From Nonomuraea helvata (GTDB lineage: Bacteria > Actinomycetota > Actinomycetes > Streptosporangiales > Streptosporangiaceae): a DNA stretch of 64,000 nucleotides. The position numbers were made by a program, and so were the translations under genes. Below the pieces are notes generated by a model. It was not told the origin of the DNA and did not search any database. It saw nothing but the letters and a program-made list of their open reading frames with translations. Position 1 is the first letter of the stretch, and each line of letters opens with the position of its first letter. Of this stretch, positions 33,198 through 42,035 are shown in pieces. The DNA lies in contig NZ_BAAAXV010000009.1 of NCBI RefSeq assembly GCF_039535785.1, positions 2,666,001-2,730,000 of the forward strand, written 5' to 3'.

Positions 33198-34130
33198 CTA
33201 GGGCCGGAGGTCGTTGGAGAGGTTGATCCGGATCTCCGTGTTGCGGTATCCGGCGCGCCCGAACGCGGCCGCCATCGGCGCGTTGCCCGCGTCGGTGGTG
33301 GCGGTGATGCGTAGCTCTCCGTTGGCCGCGTGCATGCGGGTGATCTCGCCGAGTATCTCGTCCACGTAGCCGCGCCCCCGGAACTCCGGGACCACCCCGA
33401 GGTACCCCACGTTCACGCTGTACGGCGTCGCGGAGGGGATCGCCATTCCCGCCACCTCGCCCTCGTGCGTATAGCCGATCCGCCACCACTCCCGCTTGCC
33501 CGGCGCCCTGAGATAGAAGTCCATCTCTTCGCGCGCGGTCGCGTCCACGCCCTTGGCCGTCAGGTTCGCACGGGTCTGTGCGTCCAGGCTGCCCTCGGCG
33601 ATTCTCGTGAACACCGTCAGGAACTCCTCGTCGGACGCCTCGGCGAACCGCAGCACGCCGGTCGCCGGAGGCACCCCGTCGGCGGGTGTCCACTCGAACT
33701 GCAGCCGCTCCACTTCCCGGGTGAGGCCGGCCGCGTGTGCTGCCGCCCGCCGCCATTCCACGGCCGCCGAGGTGGGCGGATCGTCGCGCCAGCCGCCGGC
33801 TGCCTTGATCGCGTACTGCACCGGCTGCGGGAATCCGGGCAGCGCGGCCCTGATCAGCTCGGCGGCGATGGCCGTGCGCTCACCCACCGCGGGGTCCACG
33901 TCGAGGCAGTCGAGCGCGACCGGGTACGCGCTGTCCCTCGGCCCCCACCACAGCGCCCGTCCCACGACCTGGTCGTCAACCTCGGCGATCCACGTCCATT
34001 CCGGCCGGTACATGTTCTCGGCCAGATCTGCGAGATAACGGTCGGCGGAGATCCAGCCGACGGGCTCGGTCACGCTCCACGCGGTCACGCGGTCGAGGTC
34101 GGCGGCGACGGTAGGGCGGTAGGAGATCAT
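33198..34130 (-). CDS. GNAT family N-acetyltransferase
   Basis: A 310-residue protein with two GNAT-like halves. The C-terminal half holds the acetyl-CoA loop LGVVPEFRGRGYVDEIL followed by NAPMAAAFGRAGYRNTE. The N-terminal half (WTWIAEVDDQVVGRALWWG) looks like a degenerate GNAT fold. It is cytosolic with unknown substrate; proteins of this length often acetylate small amines or antibiotics. ATG 34130 is chosen. Two near-identical 19-base stretches lie around the start, and two in-frame earlier ATGs exist there. Confidence 0.82.
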   Translation of the reverse strand: MISYRPTVAADLDRVTAWSVTEPVGWISADRYLADLAENMYRPEWTWIAEVDDQVVGRALWWGPRDSAYPVALDCLDVDPAVGERTAIAAELIRAALPGFPQPVQYAIKAAGGWRDDPPTSAAVEWRRAAAHAAGLTREVERLQFEWTPADGVPPATGVLRFAEASDEEFLTVFTRIAEGSLDAQTRANLTAKGVDATAREEMDFYLRAPGKREWWRIGYTHEGEVAGMAIPSATPYSVNVGYLGVVPEFRGRGYVDEILGEITRMHAANGELRITATTDAGNAPMAAAFGRAGYRNTEIRINLSNDLRP

Positions 34131-34175
34131 CTGGGTAAAATACCTAACCTTTGTCATCATCTGAGCAAAATATCC
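34126..34175. repeat. Tandem 30-bp-spaced direct repeat at the GNAT start
   Basis: Copies at 34126-34144 and 34156-34174 share 16 of 19 bases (ATCATCTGRGYAAAATAYC); all differences are transitions. The spacing is exactly ten codons, so the two copies encode YF-A/T-Q-M in the gene frame. This could be a small tandem duplication of a start region or a pair of regulator sites. Confidence 0.6.
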
Positions 34176-34291
34176 GCTCACGTGTTGAAGCCCACCTTTG
34201 TGCGGCCCGAAGGCGGCGGCGCACACCTTCATGAGGGGTGAAATCGCGTCGGCGCGATGGCGGACGCAGGCTACCCGGGGCTGAACGCGCG

Positions 34292-35170
34292 TCACTCGGC
34301 CGTGTGCCCGAGGATGGCGGCGGCCAGTTCCTCGTGTACCTCCGGCGGCAGTGTGTGCCCCATGCCCGCCACGATCCTCAGCCGCGCCCCGGGGATCTGC
34401 TCGGCGATGATCGCGCTGTGGCCCGGCTTGGCCGGCTCATGGCTGCCCTCGATGACCAGTGTGGGCGCCTTCACCTGATGGAGCACGCCCACCGGCTCGA
34501 AGTCGGGCTTGGCCATGGCTGCCAGCCGGTGGTTGACCACCGCCGACAGGTCGCGGGCCCGGTCGTAGATCCGTTCCTGCAGGCGCCGCGCCGCGTCCTC
34601 GTCGAACGGCAACCCGGTGCCGTGCAGCAGGCGCTGCTCGGCGATCATGCCGTCGATCCGCGCGCGCCGGTCCGCCGGTGGCGGGGCGGCCATCAGCGTA
34701 CGGTAGAAGGCCACGAACTCCGGTGCCGGCTCCGGCAGGCTCCCCTCGGGCTGCGGCTGTCCCATCAGGGCCCGCATGATCACCTGACCCTCGCCGCCGC
34801 CGAGCGGGGAGGAGCCGATGACGGTCAGCGAGCGCACCCGCTCCGGCCGCTCCACGGCGACGAACTGGCCGAGCAGGCCGCCCGCCGAGTGGCAGACCAG
34901 GTGCGCGCTCTCCAGGCCGTGGTCATCCATCACACGGTAGACGTCGTTCTTGATGTCGTCCCATGTGTACGGCTCCGCCTCGAAGTCGACGGTGCCCGAC
35001 ATGCCGGTGTCACGGTGGTCGTACCGGATCACCCGGCGGTCTCCGGCGGTCAGTCGGCCGACGAACTCGTCCGGCCACAGGATGCCCTGCGACATCGAAC
35101 CCATGATCAACAGGATCGGCGCATCCGTCTCGGCGCCGAACTCTTCGCTCCAGATGTTCACGTTTTGCAT
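34292..35170 (-). CDS. Alpha/beta hydrolase
   Basis: A 292-residue alpha/beta hydrolase of the epoxide hydrolase/haloperoxidase-like type. It has VIRYDHRDTGMSG before the elbow, nucleophile elbow VCHSAGGLLGQ (Cys-His-Ser-Ala-Gly, with Cys for the usual first Gly), and C-terminal His in VAGMGHTLPPEVHEE. The acid is probably E or D in LVIEGSHEPAKPG. It is cytosolic. ATG 35170 has no strong ribosome binding site. It is the neighbour of the GNAT gene on the same strand. Similar proteins occur in polyketide resistance or maturation (DnrP/RdmC-like esterases), but no pathway genes are here. Confidence 0.88.
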   Translation of the reverse strand: MQNVNIWSEEFGAETDAPILLIMGSMSQGILWPDEFVGRLTAGDRRVIRYDHRDTGMSGTVDFEAEPYTWDDIKNDVYRVMDDHGLESAHLVCHSAGGLLGQFVAVERPERVRSLTVIGSSPLGGGEGQVIMRALMGQPQPEGSLPEPAPEFVAFYRTLMAAPPPADRRARIDGMIAEQRLLHGTGLPFDEDAARRLQERIYDRARDLSAVVNHRLAAMAKPDFEPVGVLHQVKAPTLVIEGSHEPAKPGHSAIIAEQIPGARLRIVAGMGHTLPPEVHEELAAAILGHTAE

Positions 35171-35249
35171 GCCTCAAAGCATGCCGTCGCCGGCTACCGG
35201 TGCCTTCTGTAGAACTACTGGTCGCGCCAGATCCGTACGAGGGGATGCC

Positions 35250-35411
35250 GTGCCGCCGGACTACCGCGCGTACGAGGTCCTCAAGCGTTATCCGCTCGCC
35301 CTGGCCAGGACGGCGATCTTCGAGGTGGTGGCGGCGAACCGGAAGAAGTCCCAGACCGTGCTCCAGGCCGGCTGGACCGATGCCGCGCCAGCCGTGCCGA
35401 CCCTGCCGTAG
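35250..35411 (+). pseudogene. Truncated paralogue of the gene at 40403-40777
   Basis: GTG 35250, with GAGGGG upstream, opens 53 codons starting PPDYRAYEVLKRYPLALART. This closely matches PPDYRAYEILKRFPIALARM in the intact gene 5 kb away. The match fades after about 30 codons, and the frame stops where the other protein continues for about 65 more residues. The 5' end of the family is also missing or replaced. It is either a degenerate copy or a short member of the same family. The function is unknown for both. Confidence 0.55.
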
Positions 35412-35458
35412 CACGTGTCAGGCGGCGGCGCCGTACGCCGGCCCCCGTTCCTCTTTCG

Positions 35459-38400
35459 TCATCCGACGGCGTAGGCGCGGGCGATCGTCTGGCTGACGCG
35501 GCCACCGGCGGTGTCCGTCGCGGTGGAGCGCAGTGAGACGAATCCCGGGGTGCGTGGGTTGGAGAGCAGCGCCGTCCACCCCATTCCCGACGGGACGACG
35601 GGGACCCGGCGCCAGTTCGCGCCGTCGTCGGTGGACATCTCCAGCTGCACCGACCGCACTGCAGCCTCGGGCGCCCCGGGATTCTTCTCGATCCAGAGAG
35701 AGGTCCGCAGCAGCGATCCGGGCTTGGCACGGTTGGAGCCGTCCAGTCCGACCGGCGCGTAGCGGACCGCCGCCAGCGGCAGCGGCTGGGCGGTCTCCGT
35801 GTGCGCCGAGGCGAACGTCCAGCTGGTGTCCACCGACGTGGACAGCGCCACGTCCTGCGACTGCCTGTGCGCGGACACCGTGAGGGTGTAGGTGGCCGGG
35901 TCTGCCGGCAGCTCGGCCGCCAGAGTGCACTTGGCCGGATCCCAAGAGGCGCAGGCGGAGAGTTCGCTCTTCGCGATCACCTTGCCGCCTCGGGTGAGGG
36001 TGGCGGTTCCGGTGGCCGCGGTGTCGAAGCCGGTGCGCCCGGCCACACCATCACTGAACAGCTGTACGGCCGGGAAGCTCACCCGGTTGCCCGTGCGCTC
36101 GCCGGCCCGCGCCGTGAACGCGGGACCGGTCACGGCGGCGTTCCACACCTCGCTGCGGGGCCGCCGGTCCGGGAGGCGGTCGCTGCCGAGCAGCGTCGAG
36201 GTGCCGGCGTCGAACTCGGTGTCCCAGGTGAAGCCGGGGGTGCGGTAGTGGGTCATGACGCCGGGCGGGTCGAGGGCGGGACCTGGGAGCTGCGACCCCA
36301 GGTCGATCCCCGGCATGCGGGGCCCGAGGAACACCTGGCCCGTTCCGGGCGTGCCGGACGCCCGGTAGGACGCGGTCACCTTCACCAGGTCCCTCGTCCG
36401 GGCGCTGTAGGTCGGGTCGTCCGGGATGCCGCCGGTGCGGTAGTCGACGAGGTCGTAGCGGTACGGGCTGGGCGAGGCATCCTTTTTGTACCAAACCGTG
36501 CTGGTCATGTAGCGCACGCTGGGTTGGCGAGTGGGAAGCACGAAGTAGATCGTGTTGGGGTCGCCCGGGGCGTACCAGCCGAAGAACCACGATCCGTTGG
36601 CGATGGTGAGGCTGAACCTGGAGTCTGGCACGGCCGTGGGATCGTCGAGCGAGAACCGTACCTGCTTGCCCTTACGGGCGTCCAGCACCACGTCCTTGTC
36701 GCCGTCGACCTCCAGGGGGACGTGGGCCGTCGTGGCCTGGAACGGCTCAACAGAGTTGATCAGGTCCGTGTAGACGTTCCAGTGGCCCTTCGGTAGCCGG
36801 ACCTTGGCCACGCCGTTCTCGAACGGCAGGCTCCGGCGGTCGCCGGTCTCGAGGTTGTAGGCCTCCCCCTGGCCGAGCGCCGGTTCGCCGTGCCTGTCGA
36901 TGCCAGTGATCTTGATGTCGTACATCTCCGGCTCCACGTAGGCACCGACCGGCGTCCGGATCACCGTGCCCTCGGAGGCGGCGGTGACGATCCCCGGGTA
37001 GTCCCCCGGCGCCTTCTGCGTGGCGTCGATCGTGAGCGTGACCGACGCCTCCCCTCCGGCGGGCACCTCCAACCGTCCTGGCGACAGCCGTACCGTGTCG
37101 CCGCCGCCGGCCAAGTCGAGCGTGACGGGAGCGGCACCGGAGTTGACGTAGGTGATGGTCCCGGTCGCCTCCCGCTTGCCTGAGTCCCGCCAGGGGAAGT
37201 ACGCCCAGGTGTGGGACGGCACAGCGATCACCTGCTGTGCCAGCGCGCGGACCACGTCCACCCGCCCGGCGCCCTGTTGGTAGGGGGAGGCGTCGTCCGC
37301 CGTCGGTTTGGCGGCGCCGACCAGCGCCTCCTTGAGCCGTTCTCCGTTCCAGTCAGGGTGACGCTGGGCGAGAATCGCGGCGGCTCCGGCCACGTGCGGC
37401 GTCGCCATGGAGGTGCCGCTGCGAGCGACATATGGCCCGTCGGCGGTGCCGGCCGCCGCTGCGGCGACGATGCCGACACCGGGGGCGACGATCTCGGGCT
37501 TGATCGCATGGTCACCCAGCCTCGGGCCGGCGCTGGAGAAGCTCGCCATTCGATCTCCCCGGTCGACGGCGCCGACGGTCAGGGCGGCGTCCGCGGAGCC
37601 GGGACTGCCCACCGACCCGGCACGGCCCTCGTTGCCGGCCGCCACGACGAACAGCGTTCCTGTCTGCGCCGACAGCGAGTCGATAGCCTGCTCCAACGGG
37701 TCGGCTCCGAGGGTATCGGTCCCGCCGATGCTCATGTTGACGATCTTCGCCTTCACCTCGGTGGCGGCCCACTCCATGCCTGCCAGCAGGGCGGAATCGG
37801 TGATGCCCCGGCTGCCCACCTTGCCGATAGCCAGTTTGGCCTCCGGCGCAACGCCCCGGTACTTCTCCCCGCGGCCGGCGATGATCGAAGCGACATGGGT
37901 CCCGTGGCCGAAGGTGTCTTGCGTGTCCGGATCGTCGGAGAAGTTCCGCTCCTGGGTCACCACGCCCTTGAGGTCTGGGTGGTCGTGGTCGTAGCCGCTG
38001 TCCAGGACGGCGACGGTTACCCCGGTGCCCGTCATGCCCTGCTTCCATGCCTCGGTGGCGCCGATCTGTTTGGTGCTCTGGTCCAGTGCGAACGCACGTC
38101 GCCCGTCGATCCAGATCTTGCTCTTGCCGCCGGAGAGCGCGCGCGGACCGGAGACGATGTCCTTCCACGTCCCGCTCGCACTCGCTTTGGGGACGCGTAA
38201 GGCGGTCATACCCAGCTTGGACATCTGCCGGGTCTGCCGCGCGGCCTGCGGTGCCGGCGCGATCCCCTGGGACGACTGCGTGATCAACGGGATGTCGCCG
38301 CGGTGTGCGTCGTCATACCCCCACTCCAGGAGCTGGGTGACGTCGAACAGCCGCTCGTCCAGCACCCCTTCGGCCACCAGCGGCATCGCGTCGGAGGGTA

Positions 38401-38638
38401 AGACCAGGAGATGCCCCTTGCGGTACCGCGTGGCGTACCGCACCTTCCTGCCCGGCCCCGGTTCCACCCTGAACCGGCCCTCGCCCGTCACCACGCGGTC
38501 TCCCGTGATGAGAGTGACGCTCCCTCCCGACCCGCCCGTCTGGCTGGGTGGCGTGGGTGGCGTGGGTGGCGCCCCGGTTGCCACCACGCCGACCGTTCCG
38601 GCCAGAACCGCGGCCAACAGCACACTGCCTGAATTCAT
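35459..38638 (-). CDS. Large secreted subtilisin-family serine protease
   Basis: A 1,059-residue exported S8 peptidase. It has a signal peptide (1-23), a Pro/Thr/Gly linker and a propeptide (about 40-190), then the catalytic domain with D213 (AVLDSGYDHDH), H245 (FGHGTHVAS), oxyanion N336 (AAGNEG) and S410 (SGTSMATPHVAG). About 500 C-terminal residues are beta-rich, Fn3- or Ig-like, without recognisable catalytic motifs. It matches the 1,000-1,250-residue streptomycete-type subtilases. ATG 38638 is chosen because AGAGGTG lies just upstream. It is likely an extracellular protein degrader. The gene is isolated in a 370-base intergenic space from the sigma pair. Confidence 0.94.
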   Translation of the reverse strand: MNSGSVLLAAVLAGTVGVVATGAPPTPPTPPSQTGGSGGSVTLITGDRVVTGEGRFRVEPGPGRKVRYATRYRKGHLLVLPSDAMPLVAEGVLDERLFDVTQLLEWGYDDAHRGDIPLITQSSQGIAPAPQAARQTRQMSKLGMTALRVPKASASGTWKDIVSGPRALSGGKSKIWIDGRRAFALDQSTKQIGATEAWKQGMTGTGVTVAVLDSGYDHDHPDLKGVVTQERNFSDDPDTQDTFGHGTHVASIIAGRGEKYRGVAPEAKLAIGKVGSRGITDSALLAGMEWAATEVKAKIVNMSIGGTDTLGADPLEQAIDSLSAQTGTLFVVAAGNEGRAGSVGSPGSADAALTVGAVDRGDRMASFSSAGPRLGDHAIKPEIVAPGVGIVAAAAAGTADGPYVARSGTSMATPHVAGAAAILAQRHPDWNGERLKEALVGAAKPTADDASPYQQGAGRVDVVRALAQQVIAVPSHTWAYFPWRDSGKREATGTITYVNSGAAPVTLDLAGGGDTVRLSPGRLEVPAGGEASVTLTIDATQKAPGDYPGIVTAASEGTVIRTPVGAYVEPEMYDIKITGIDRHGEPALGQGEAYNLETGDRRSLPFENGVAKVRLPKGHWNVYTDLINSVEPFQATTAHVPLEVDGDKDVVLDARKGKQVRFSLDDPTAVPDSRFSLTIANGSWFFGWYAPGDPNTIYFVLPTRQPSVRYMTSTVWYKKDASPSPYRYDLVDYRTGGIPDDPTYSARTRDLVKVTASYRASGTPGTGQVFLGPRMPGIDLGSQLPGPALDPPGVMTHYRTPGFTWDTEFDAGTSTLLGSDRLPDRRPRSEVWNAAVTGPAFTARAGERTGNRVSFPAVQLFSDGVAGRTGFDTAATGTATLTRGGKVIAKSELSACASWDPAKCTLAAELPADPATYTLTVSAHRQSQDVALSTSVDTSWTFASAHTETAQPLPLAAVRYAPVGLDGSNRAKPGSLLRTSLWIEKNPGAPEAAVRSVQLEMSTDDGANWRRVPVVPSGMGWTALLSNPRTPGFVSLRSTATDTAGGRVSQTIARAYAVG

Positions 38639-39008
38639 ACACACCTCTTCGTTGCGCCGAGGGACGACTTGGGGCGCCTAGATGTAAGGGATCTCGATTC
38701 GCACCGGTTCTGTCGCCGCCGGGGGTTTCCTGGAAAGCCGCCGGTGAGCAGGGCGGCGACAGTATGGAGATGCCATGTCGGTGCAGGTTGTTTGTCTGCG
38801 CTGTTCCACTTCCCCGGCTTGGAAACGCCAGGGTCTGCCGTCAAGTTCGACCTTCTCCAGGCCGGGGGCCAGTTGGCTGATCAGCTCGCAGACGACTTCT
38901 TCTGGCATGAATGTGCGGCCCATGACCAAACTGGAAGCGCGTATGCGCCCGCCCGCGGGCCTCACAGGTGCGTTCCCAGCGCACCGACCGCCACGCCGCC
39001 GGCGAGGA
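38639..39008. other. Intergenic region upstream of the subtilase gene
   Basis: About 370 bases between the subtilase start and the end of the sigma-partner gene. Except for a possible 81-codon frame on the minus strand (38678-38923), I see no gene, terminator or clear promoter. The subtilase promoter should lie here. Confidence 0.5.
38678..38923 (-). CDS. Possible 81-codon small gene or remnant
   Basis: The frame from ATG 38923 reads like protein for its first half (FMPEEVVCELISQLAP, then LEKVELDGRPWRFQAGEVEQ), with good third-position GC. The second half (RRLSRKPPAATEPVRIEIPYI) is less convincing. There is no ribosome binding site. It could be a small regulator-like gene, or the remains of a larger one cut at both ends. 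I recognise no family. Confidence 0.3.
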   Translation of the reverse strand: MGRTFMPEEVVCELISQLAPGLEKVELDGRPWRFQAGEVEQRRQTTCTDMASPYCRRPAHRRLSRKPPAATEPVRIEIPYI

Positions 39009-39689
39009 TCAGCTACCGGGCGGCGGGTACGCCTCGGGGTTCGTCTTGGGGTCGGGCATCTTGTCCCAGGACGGGTCGGCGATGACCTTGCAGGGCTTGA
39101 CCGGGCCGGTGACGAGGTAGCCGCTGAACCCCCACAGGACTCTGGGCTTCTCCGGGCCCGAGGTCTGGTCCGCGTTCTCGGTGAACTCCATGACGGCTGT
39201 CTGGTCCTGCTTGATGTACTGCGGGCTGATCCGCACCTGCCCGCCGCCCAGCTTGAACGTCTTGCCGTTCGCCGAGTTCGCGAGCGCTTCCCTGATCCTC
39301 TTGTGGACCTCGGGATCCTTGCTCTTGAGCTCCTCCTTGGAGAACGAGGGGCCGAGATCGGCGTCGCCCCGGTTGGGGGCACACCGGGTGCCGGGTTTGA
39401 CATAGGAGACGTCGGCGGTCACGCCGAGTTTCGCCAGGTCCTCCTCGACCTGATCCGGGTCCCTGAACTCGTTGATCTTCAAGGTGATCGTGCCGTCGGT
39501 GTTCTTGGTGACCGCGTAGGCCGGAGTCTCGGACCCGGTCAGGATCGGTACCGCGACGGCCGTTGCCGCCGCGATCGCGGCCACCGCTCCTCCGGCGAGC
39601 AGGCGTCGCCTGATGCGCAGGCGTCGGGCCTTGTTCCGGGCCACGATTTCGGCTTTGAGTTCCATCAGCGTGTGCTCCTTGAAGTTCAT
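39009..39689 (-). CDS. Membrane-anchored sigma factor partner (first copy)
   Basis: A 226-residue protein. It has a basic cytosolic N-terminus (LKAEIVARNKARRLRIRRR), one span (about 29-50), and an external part with PAYAVTKNTDGTITLKINEF, DLAKLGVTADVSYVKPG and PQYIKQDQTAVMEFTE. It is paralogous to the gene at 56032-56622 (shared PAYAVT, I-x-I-N-E and the V-x-Y-I/V-x-x-G pattern). Its ATG overlaps the stop of the upstream sigma gene. A role as anti-sigma or signal-receiving partner is likely from context only; no zinc or anti-sigma motif is seen. Confidence 0.78.
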   Translation of the reverse strand: MNFKEHTLMELKAEIVARNKARRLRIRRRLLAGGAVAAIAAATAVAVPILTGSETPAYAVTKNTDGTITLKINEFRDPDQVEEDLAKLGVTADVSYVKPGTRCAPNRGDADLGPSFSKEELKSKDPEVHKRIREALANSANGKTFKLGGGQVRISPQYIKQDQTAVMEFTENADQTSGPEKPRVLWGFSGYLVTGPVKPCKVIADPSWDKMPDPKTNPEAYPPPGS

Positions 39690-40246
39690 CTCGTTCCTTC
39701 CATGACGAAGGGAGCCATCTCCGGTACGTTCCTGAGCGCCTGTCGAGCGCGGTGCAGTCTGGCCCTGGCGGCGCCCTGCCGGATGCCCAGCGCGGAGGCC
39801 GCCTCGCTGATCGTGAGCTGGTCGATGACGACCAGTTCGAGCATCGCGCGATCACCGTCCGGTAGTCCGGCCATGGCCTGGAAGGCCCGCCTGGCCACGC
39901 TCTCCGCGTCGATCCGCTCTTCGAGCTCGGCGACGTCGTCGGAGTCGAGCGGCCTTCGTCCGCCTACGCGGTCGGCCAGTCTCGTCTCCTTGAACGCCCG
40001 CCGCCGCTCGGCCGAGAGGGTGTTGCGAGCCACGCCGTACAGCCACGCGATCTCGCTGCCGAGTCCGGGCCGGTAGGTGTGACCGGAGTCGAGCACCGCG
40101 AGAAAGACCTCCGCCACCAGGTCGGCGACCGTGTTCGGATCATCGACCCTGCGCGCGAGGAACGAAGTGATCGCGTCGACATGGCGGCGGTAGAACGCTT
40201 CGAAAGCGTCCGGGTCCGTAGCGATGTCGGCCTGTCTGCGACGCAC
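39686..40246 (-). CDS. ECF RNA polymerase sigma factor (first copy)
   Basis: A 186-residue sigma-70 family ECF factor. Region 2 is FEAFYRRHVDAITSFLARRVDDPNTVADLVAEVFL with AWLYGVARNTLSAERRR, and region 4 is MLELVVIDQLTISEAASALGIRQGAARARLHRAR. GTG 40246 has GGGAG eight bases upstream. It overlaps the membrane partner gene by four bases. The whole arrangement recurs at 55451-56622. The promoter set is unknown; the subtilase gene just downstream on the same strand could be a target, but that is speculation. Confidence 0.92.
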   Translation of the reverse strand: MRRRQADIATDPDAFEAFYRRHVDAITSFLARRVDDPNTVADLVAEVFLAVLDSGHTYRPGLGSEIAWLYGVARNTLSAERRRAFKETRLADRVGGRRPLDSDDVAELEERIDAESVARRAFQAMAGLPDGDRAMLELVVIDQLTISEAASALGIRQGAARARLHRARQALRNVPEMAPFVMEGTR

Positions 40247-40402
40247 CGGCCGTGCTCCCTTCGTCGTTTACACCCCTTCTTGGTCAGCAACGGGAAAAGC
40301 GTTATGAGAGTGAACGGGTGCGCTTCGACGGACAGGTCGCCGTCAGAGCATCTTGTCCCGACGGCCTCACGGCTCAGAATCGAACGTGAGTACGATGGAC
40401 TC

Positions 40403-40777
40403 ATGTATCTGCCGCCGGAGTGGCCGCCCGAGGTCCGTCCACCCAGCGTTCCCGACTGGGAGACCTCGGCCGTGGCCTGGCTGCTCGATGCCGTGCCCCC
40501 GGACTACAGGGCCTATGAAATCTTGAAACGCTTCCCGATCGCCTTGGCCAGGATGGCTCTTCACCACGTGAACGCGGCGGTTGAAGCGGCTCGGGCGGGA
40601 TACCGGAGTGCCGCGGTGGATCTCAAAGGTCAGCTCCCTCCTCATGCTGTCGAGGCGGTGCTCGACGTCTATCGCGAGGAGGGGCCGCGTCTGGTCCGCC
40701 TGGCCCGCTCCATCACCGTTGTGGAGCAAGCGTTGCGTGGCGACATGTTCACCGCGACCATGCGCAACTCCCGATGA
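40403..40777 (+). CDS. Conserved hypothetical protein (DAVPPDYRAYE family)
   Basis: A 124-residue soluble protein: a Pro-rich N-terminus (MYLPPEWPPEVRPPSVPDW), then AVPPDYRAYEILKRFPIALAR, then a helical region (HHVNAAVEAARAGYR) and EAVLDVYREEGPRLVRLARS. I do not recognise a named family. A truncated relative lies at 35250-35411. ATG 40403 with GGA three bases upstream is the start. It precedes the lhgO gene by 67 bases on the same strand and is divergent from the ECF sigma gene. Confidence 0.72.
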   Translation: MYLPPEWPPEVRPPSVPDWETSAVAWLLDAVPPDYRAYEILKRFPIALARMALHHVNAAVEAARAGYRSAAVDLKGQLPPHAVEAVLDVYREEGPRLVRLARSITVVEQALRGDMFTATMRNSR

Positions 40778-40844
40778 GGTGCTCAAGAGGCGCGGATTCG
40801 TATGGATATGGCGGGGAGGGCCGGTTAGCGCGGAAAATCGTCAT

Positions 40845-42035
40845 GTGACGGAGAAGATCGGGGTCGTGGGAGCCGGCATCGTCGGCCTGGCCGTGGCGCG
40901 CGAGCTGGCGAGGACCAGGGGCGCCGAGGTGACCGTGCTGGAGAAGGAGCCGCACGTCGGCGCCCACCAGACCGGGCACAACAGCGGCGTCGTGCACGCG
41001 GGCATCTACTACCCGCCCGGCTCGCTCAAGGCCAGGTTGTGCCGCGAGGGCGTGGCGCTGCTCAAGGAGTACTGCGCCGCGCACGCGCTGCCGTACGACG
41101 AGGTCGGCAAGCTGGTCGTCGCCAGTAACCAGGCCGAGCGGCCGCTGCTGAGCGCGCTGGCCGAGCGGGCGCGCGCCAACGGCGTGCCCGGCATCGCCGA
41201 GCTCGACGCGCTCGCGCTGCGCGAGATCGAGCCGCACGTGGTCGGCGTCGGCGCGATCCACTCGCCGTACACCGCGATCTGCGACTTCCCGGCCGTCGCA
41301 CGCCGGCTCGCGCTCGACGTGGCGGAGATGGGCGGTTCTGTACGCCTTGCGCATCCGGTCAGGGGGATCAGGGAGCGTTCCGGAAAAGTCGAGGTGGTGG
41401 CGGCGAAGCGGAAGTTCGCCTTCGACCGCCTGGTGGTGTGCGGTGGGCTGGGGACCGACAAGGTGGCCGAGATGGCGGGGCATCCGGGTGATGTGCGGAT
41501 TGTCCCGTTCAGAGGGGAGTTCTACGCGCTCAGGGGTGAGGCGAAGGACCTGGTGCGCGGGCTGATCTATCCGGTGCCGGATCCGCGGTACCCATTCCTG
41601 GGGGTGCATCTGACGCGGCAGATCGACGGCCGGGTGCTGGTCGGGCCGAATGCGGTGCTCGCCCTCGCCTACGAGGGCTACCAATGGCGAAATATCCGTG
41701 ATTTCGGGCGGATTCTCAGCTGGCCGGGGACATTGCGCATGGCCATGGCCCACTGGCGTACCGGGATCAAAGAGGCCTACGGCTCCTTCGTCAAGAAAGC
41801 CTTCCTCAACGGAGCGCGCCGCTACGTTCCCGAGCTCACCGCCGCCGACCTCGTACGAGCCCCCGGCGGCGTCCGCGCCCAGGCCGTCGCCAGGGACGGC
41901 CGCCTGCTCGACGACTTCGTGGTCGACGTGCACGGAAACATCGTCCTGGTACGCAATGCGCCTTCGCCCGCGGCCACGTCAAGCCTGGCAATTGCCCGGC
42001 ATATTGCCGGAATTGTCCCAGCACCCGTCCGATGA
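40845..42035 (+). CDS. lhgO: L-2-hydroxyglutarate oxidase
   Basis: A 396-residue FAD-dependent oxidase that converts L-2-hydroxyglutarate to 2-oxoglutarate. The N-terminal dinucleotide fold is KIGVVGAGIVGLAVARELART, followed by VLEKEPHVGAHQTGHNSGVVHAGIYYPPGS (the LhgO signature H-x-S-G-V-x-H-x-G-x-Y-Y), then VPFRGEFYAL and PFLGVHLTRQIDG, the substrate and FAD contacts of the DAO fold. The length matches E. coli LhgO (about 420). GTG 40845 is used; no good ribosome binding site is visible. The downstream response regulator ATG overlaps its stop. Confidence 0.93.
   Translation: MTEKIGVVGAGIVGLAVARELARTRGAEVTVLEKEPHVGAHQTGHNSGVVHAGIYYPPGSLKARLCREGVALLKEYCAAHALPYDEVGKLVVASNQAERPLLSALAERARANGVPGIAELDALALREIEPHVVGVGAIHSPYTAICDFPAVARRLALDVAEMGGSVRLAHPVRGIRERSGKVEVVAAKRKFAFDRLVVCGGLGTDKVAEMAGHPGDVRIVPFRGEFYALRGEAKDLVRGLIYPVPDPRYPFLGVHLTRQIDGRVLVGPNAVLALAYEGYQWRNIRDFGRILSWPGTLRMAMAHWRTGIKEAYGSFVKKAFLNGARRYVPELTAADLVRAPGGVRAQAVARDGRLLDDFVVDVHGNIVLVRNAPSPAATSSLAIARHIAGIVPAPVR
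41989..42015 (+). other. Hairpin in the last codons of lhgO
   Basis: CAATT-GC-CCGGC (41989-42000) pairs with GCCGG-AATTG (42006-42015) around ATATT, with a two-base bulge. It ends 17 bases before the response regulator ATG, within coding sequence whose codons are unusually AT-rich here. It could act as an attenuator or a processing or stability element between the two genes. Confidence 0.4.
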
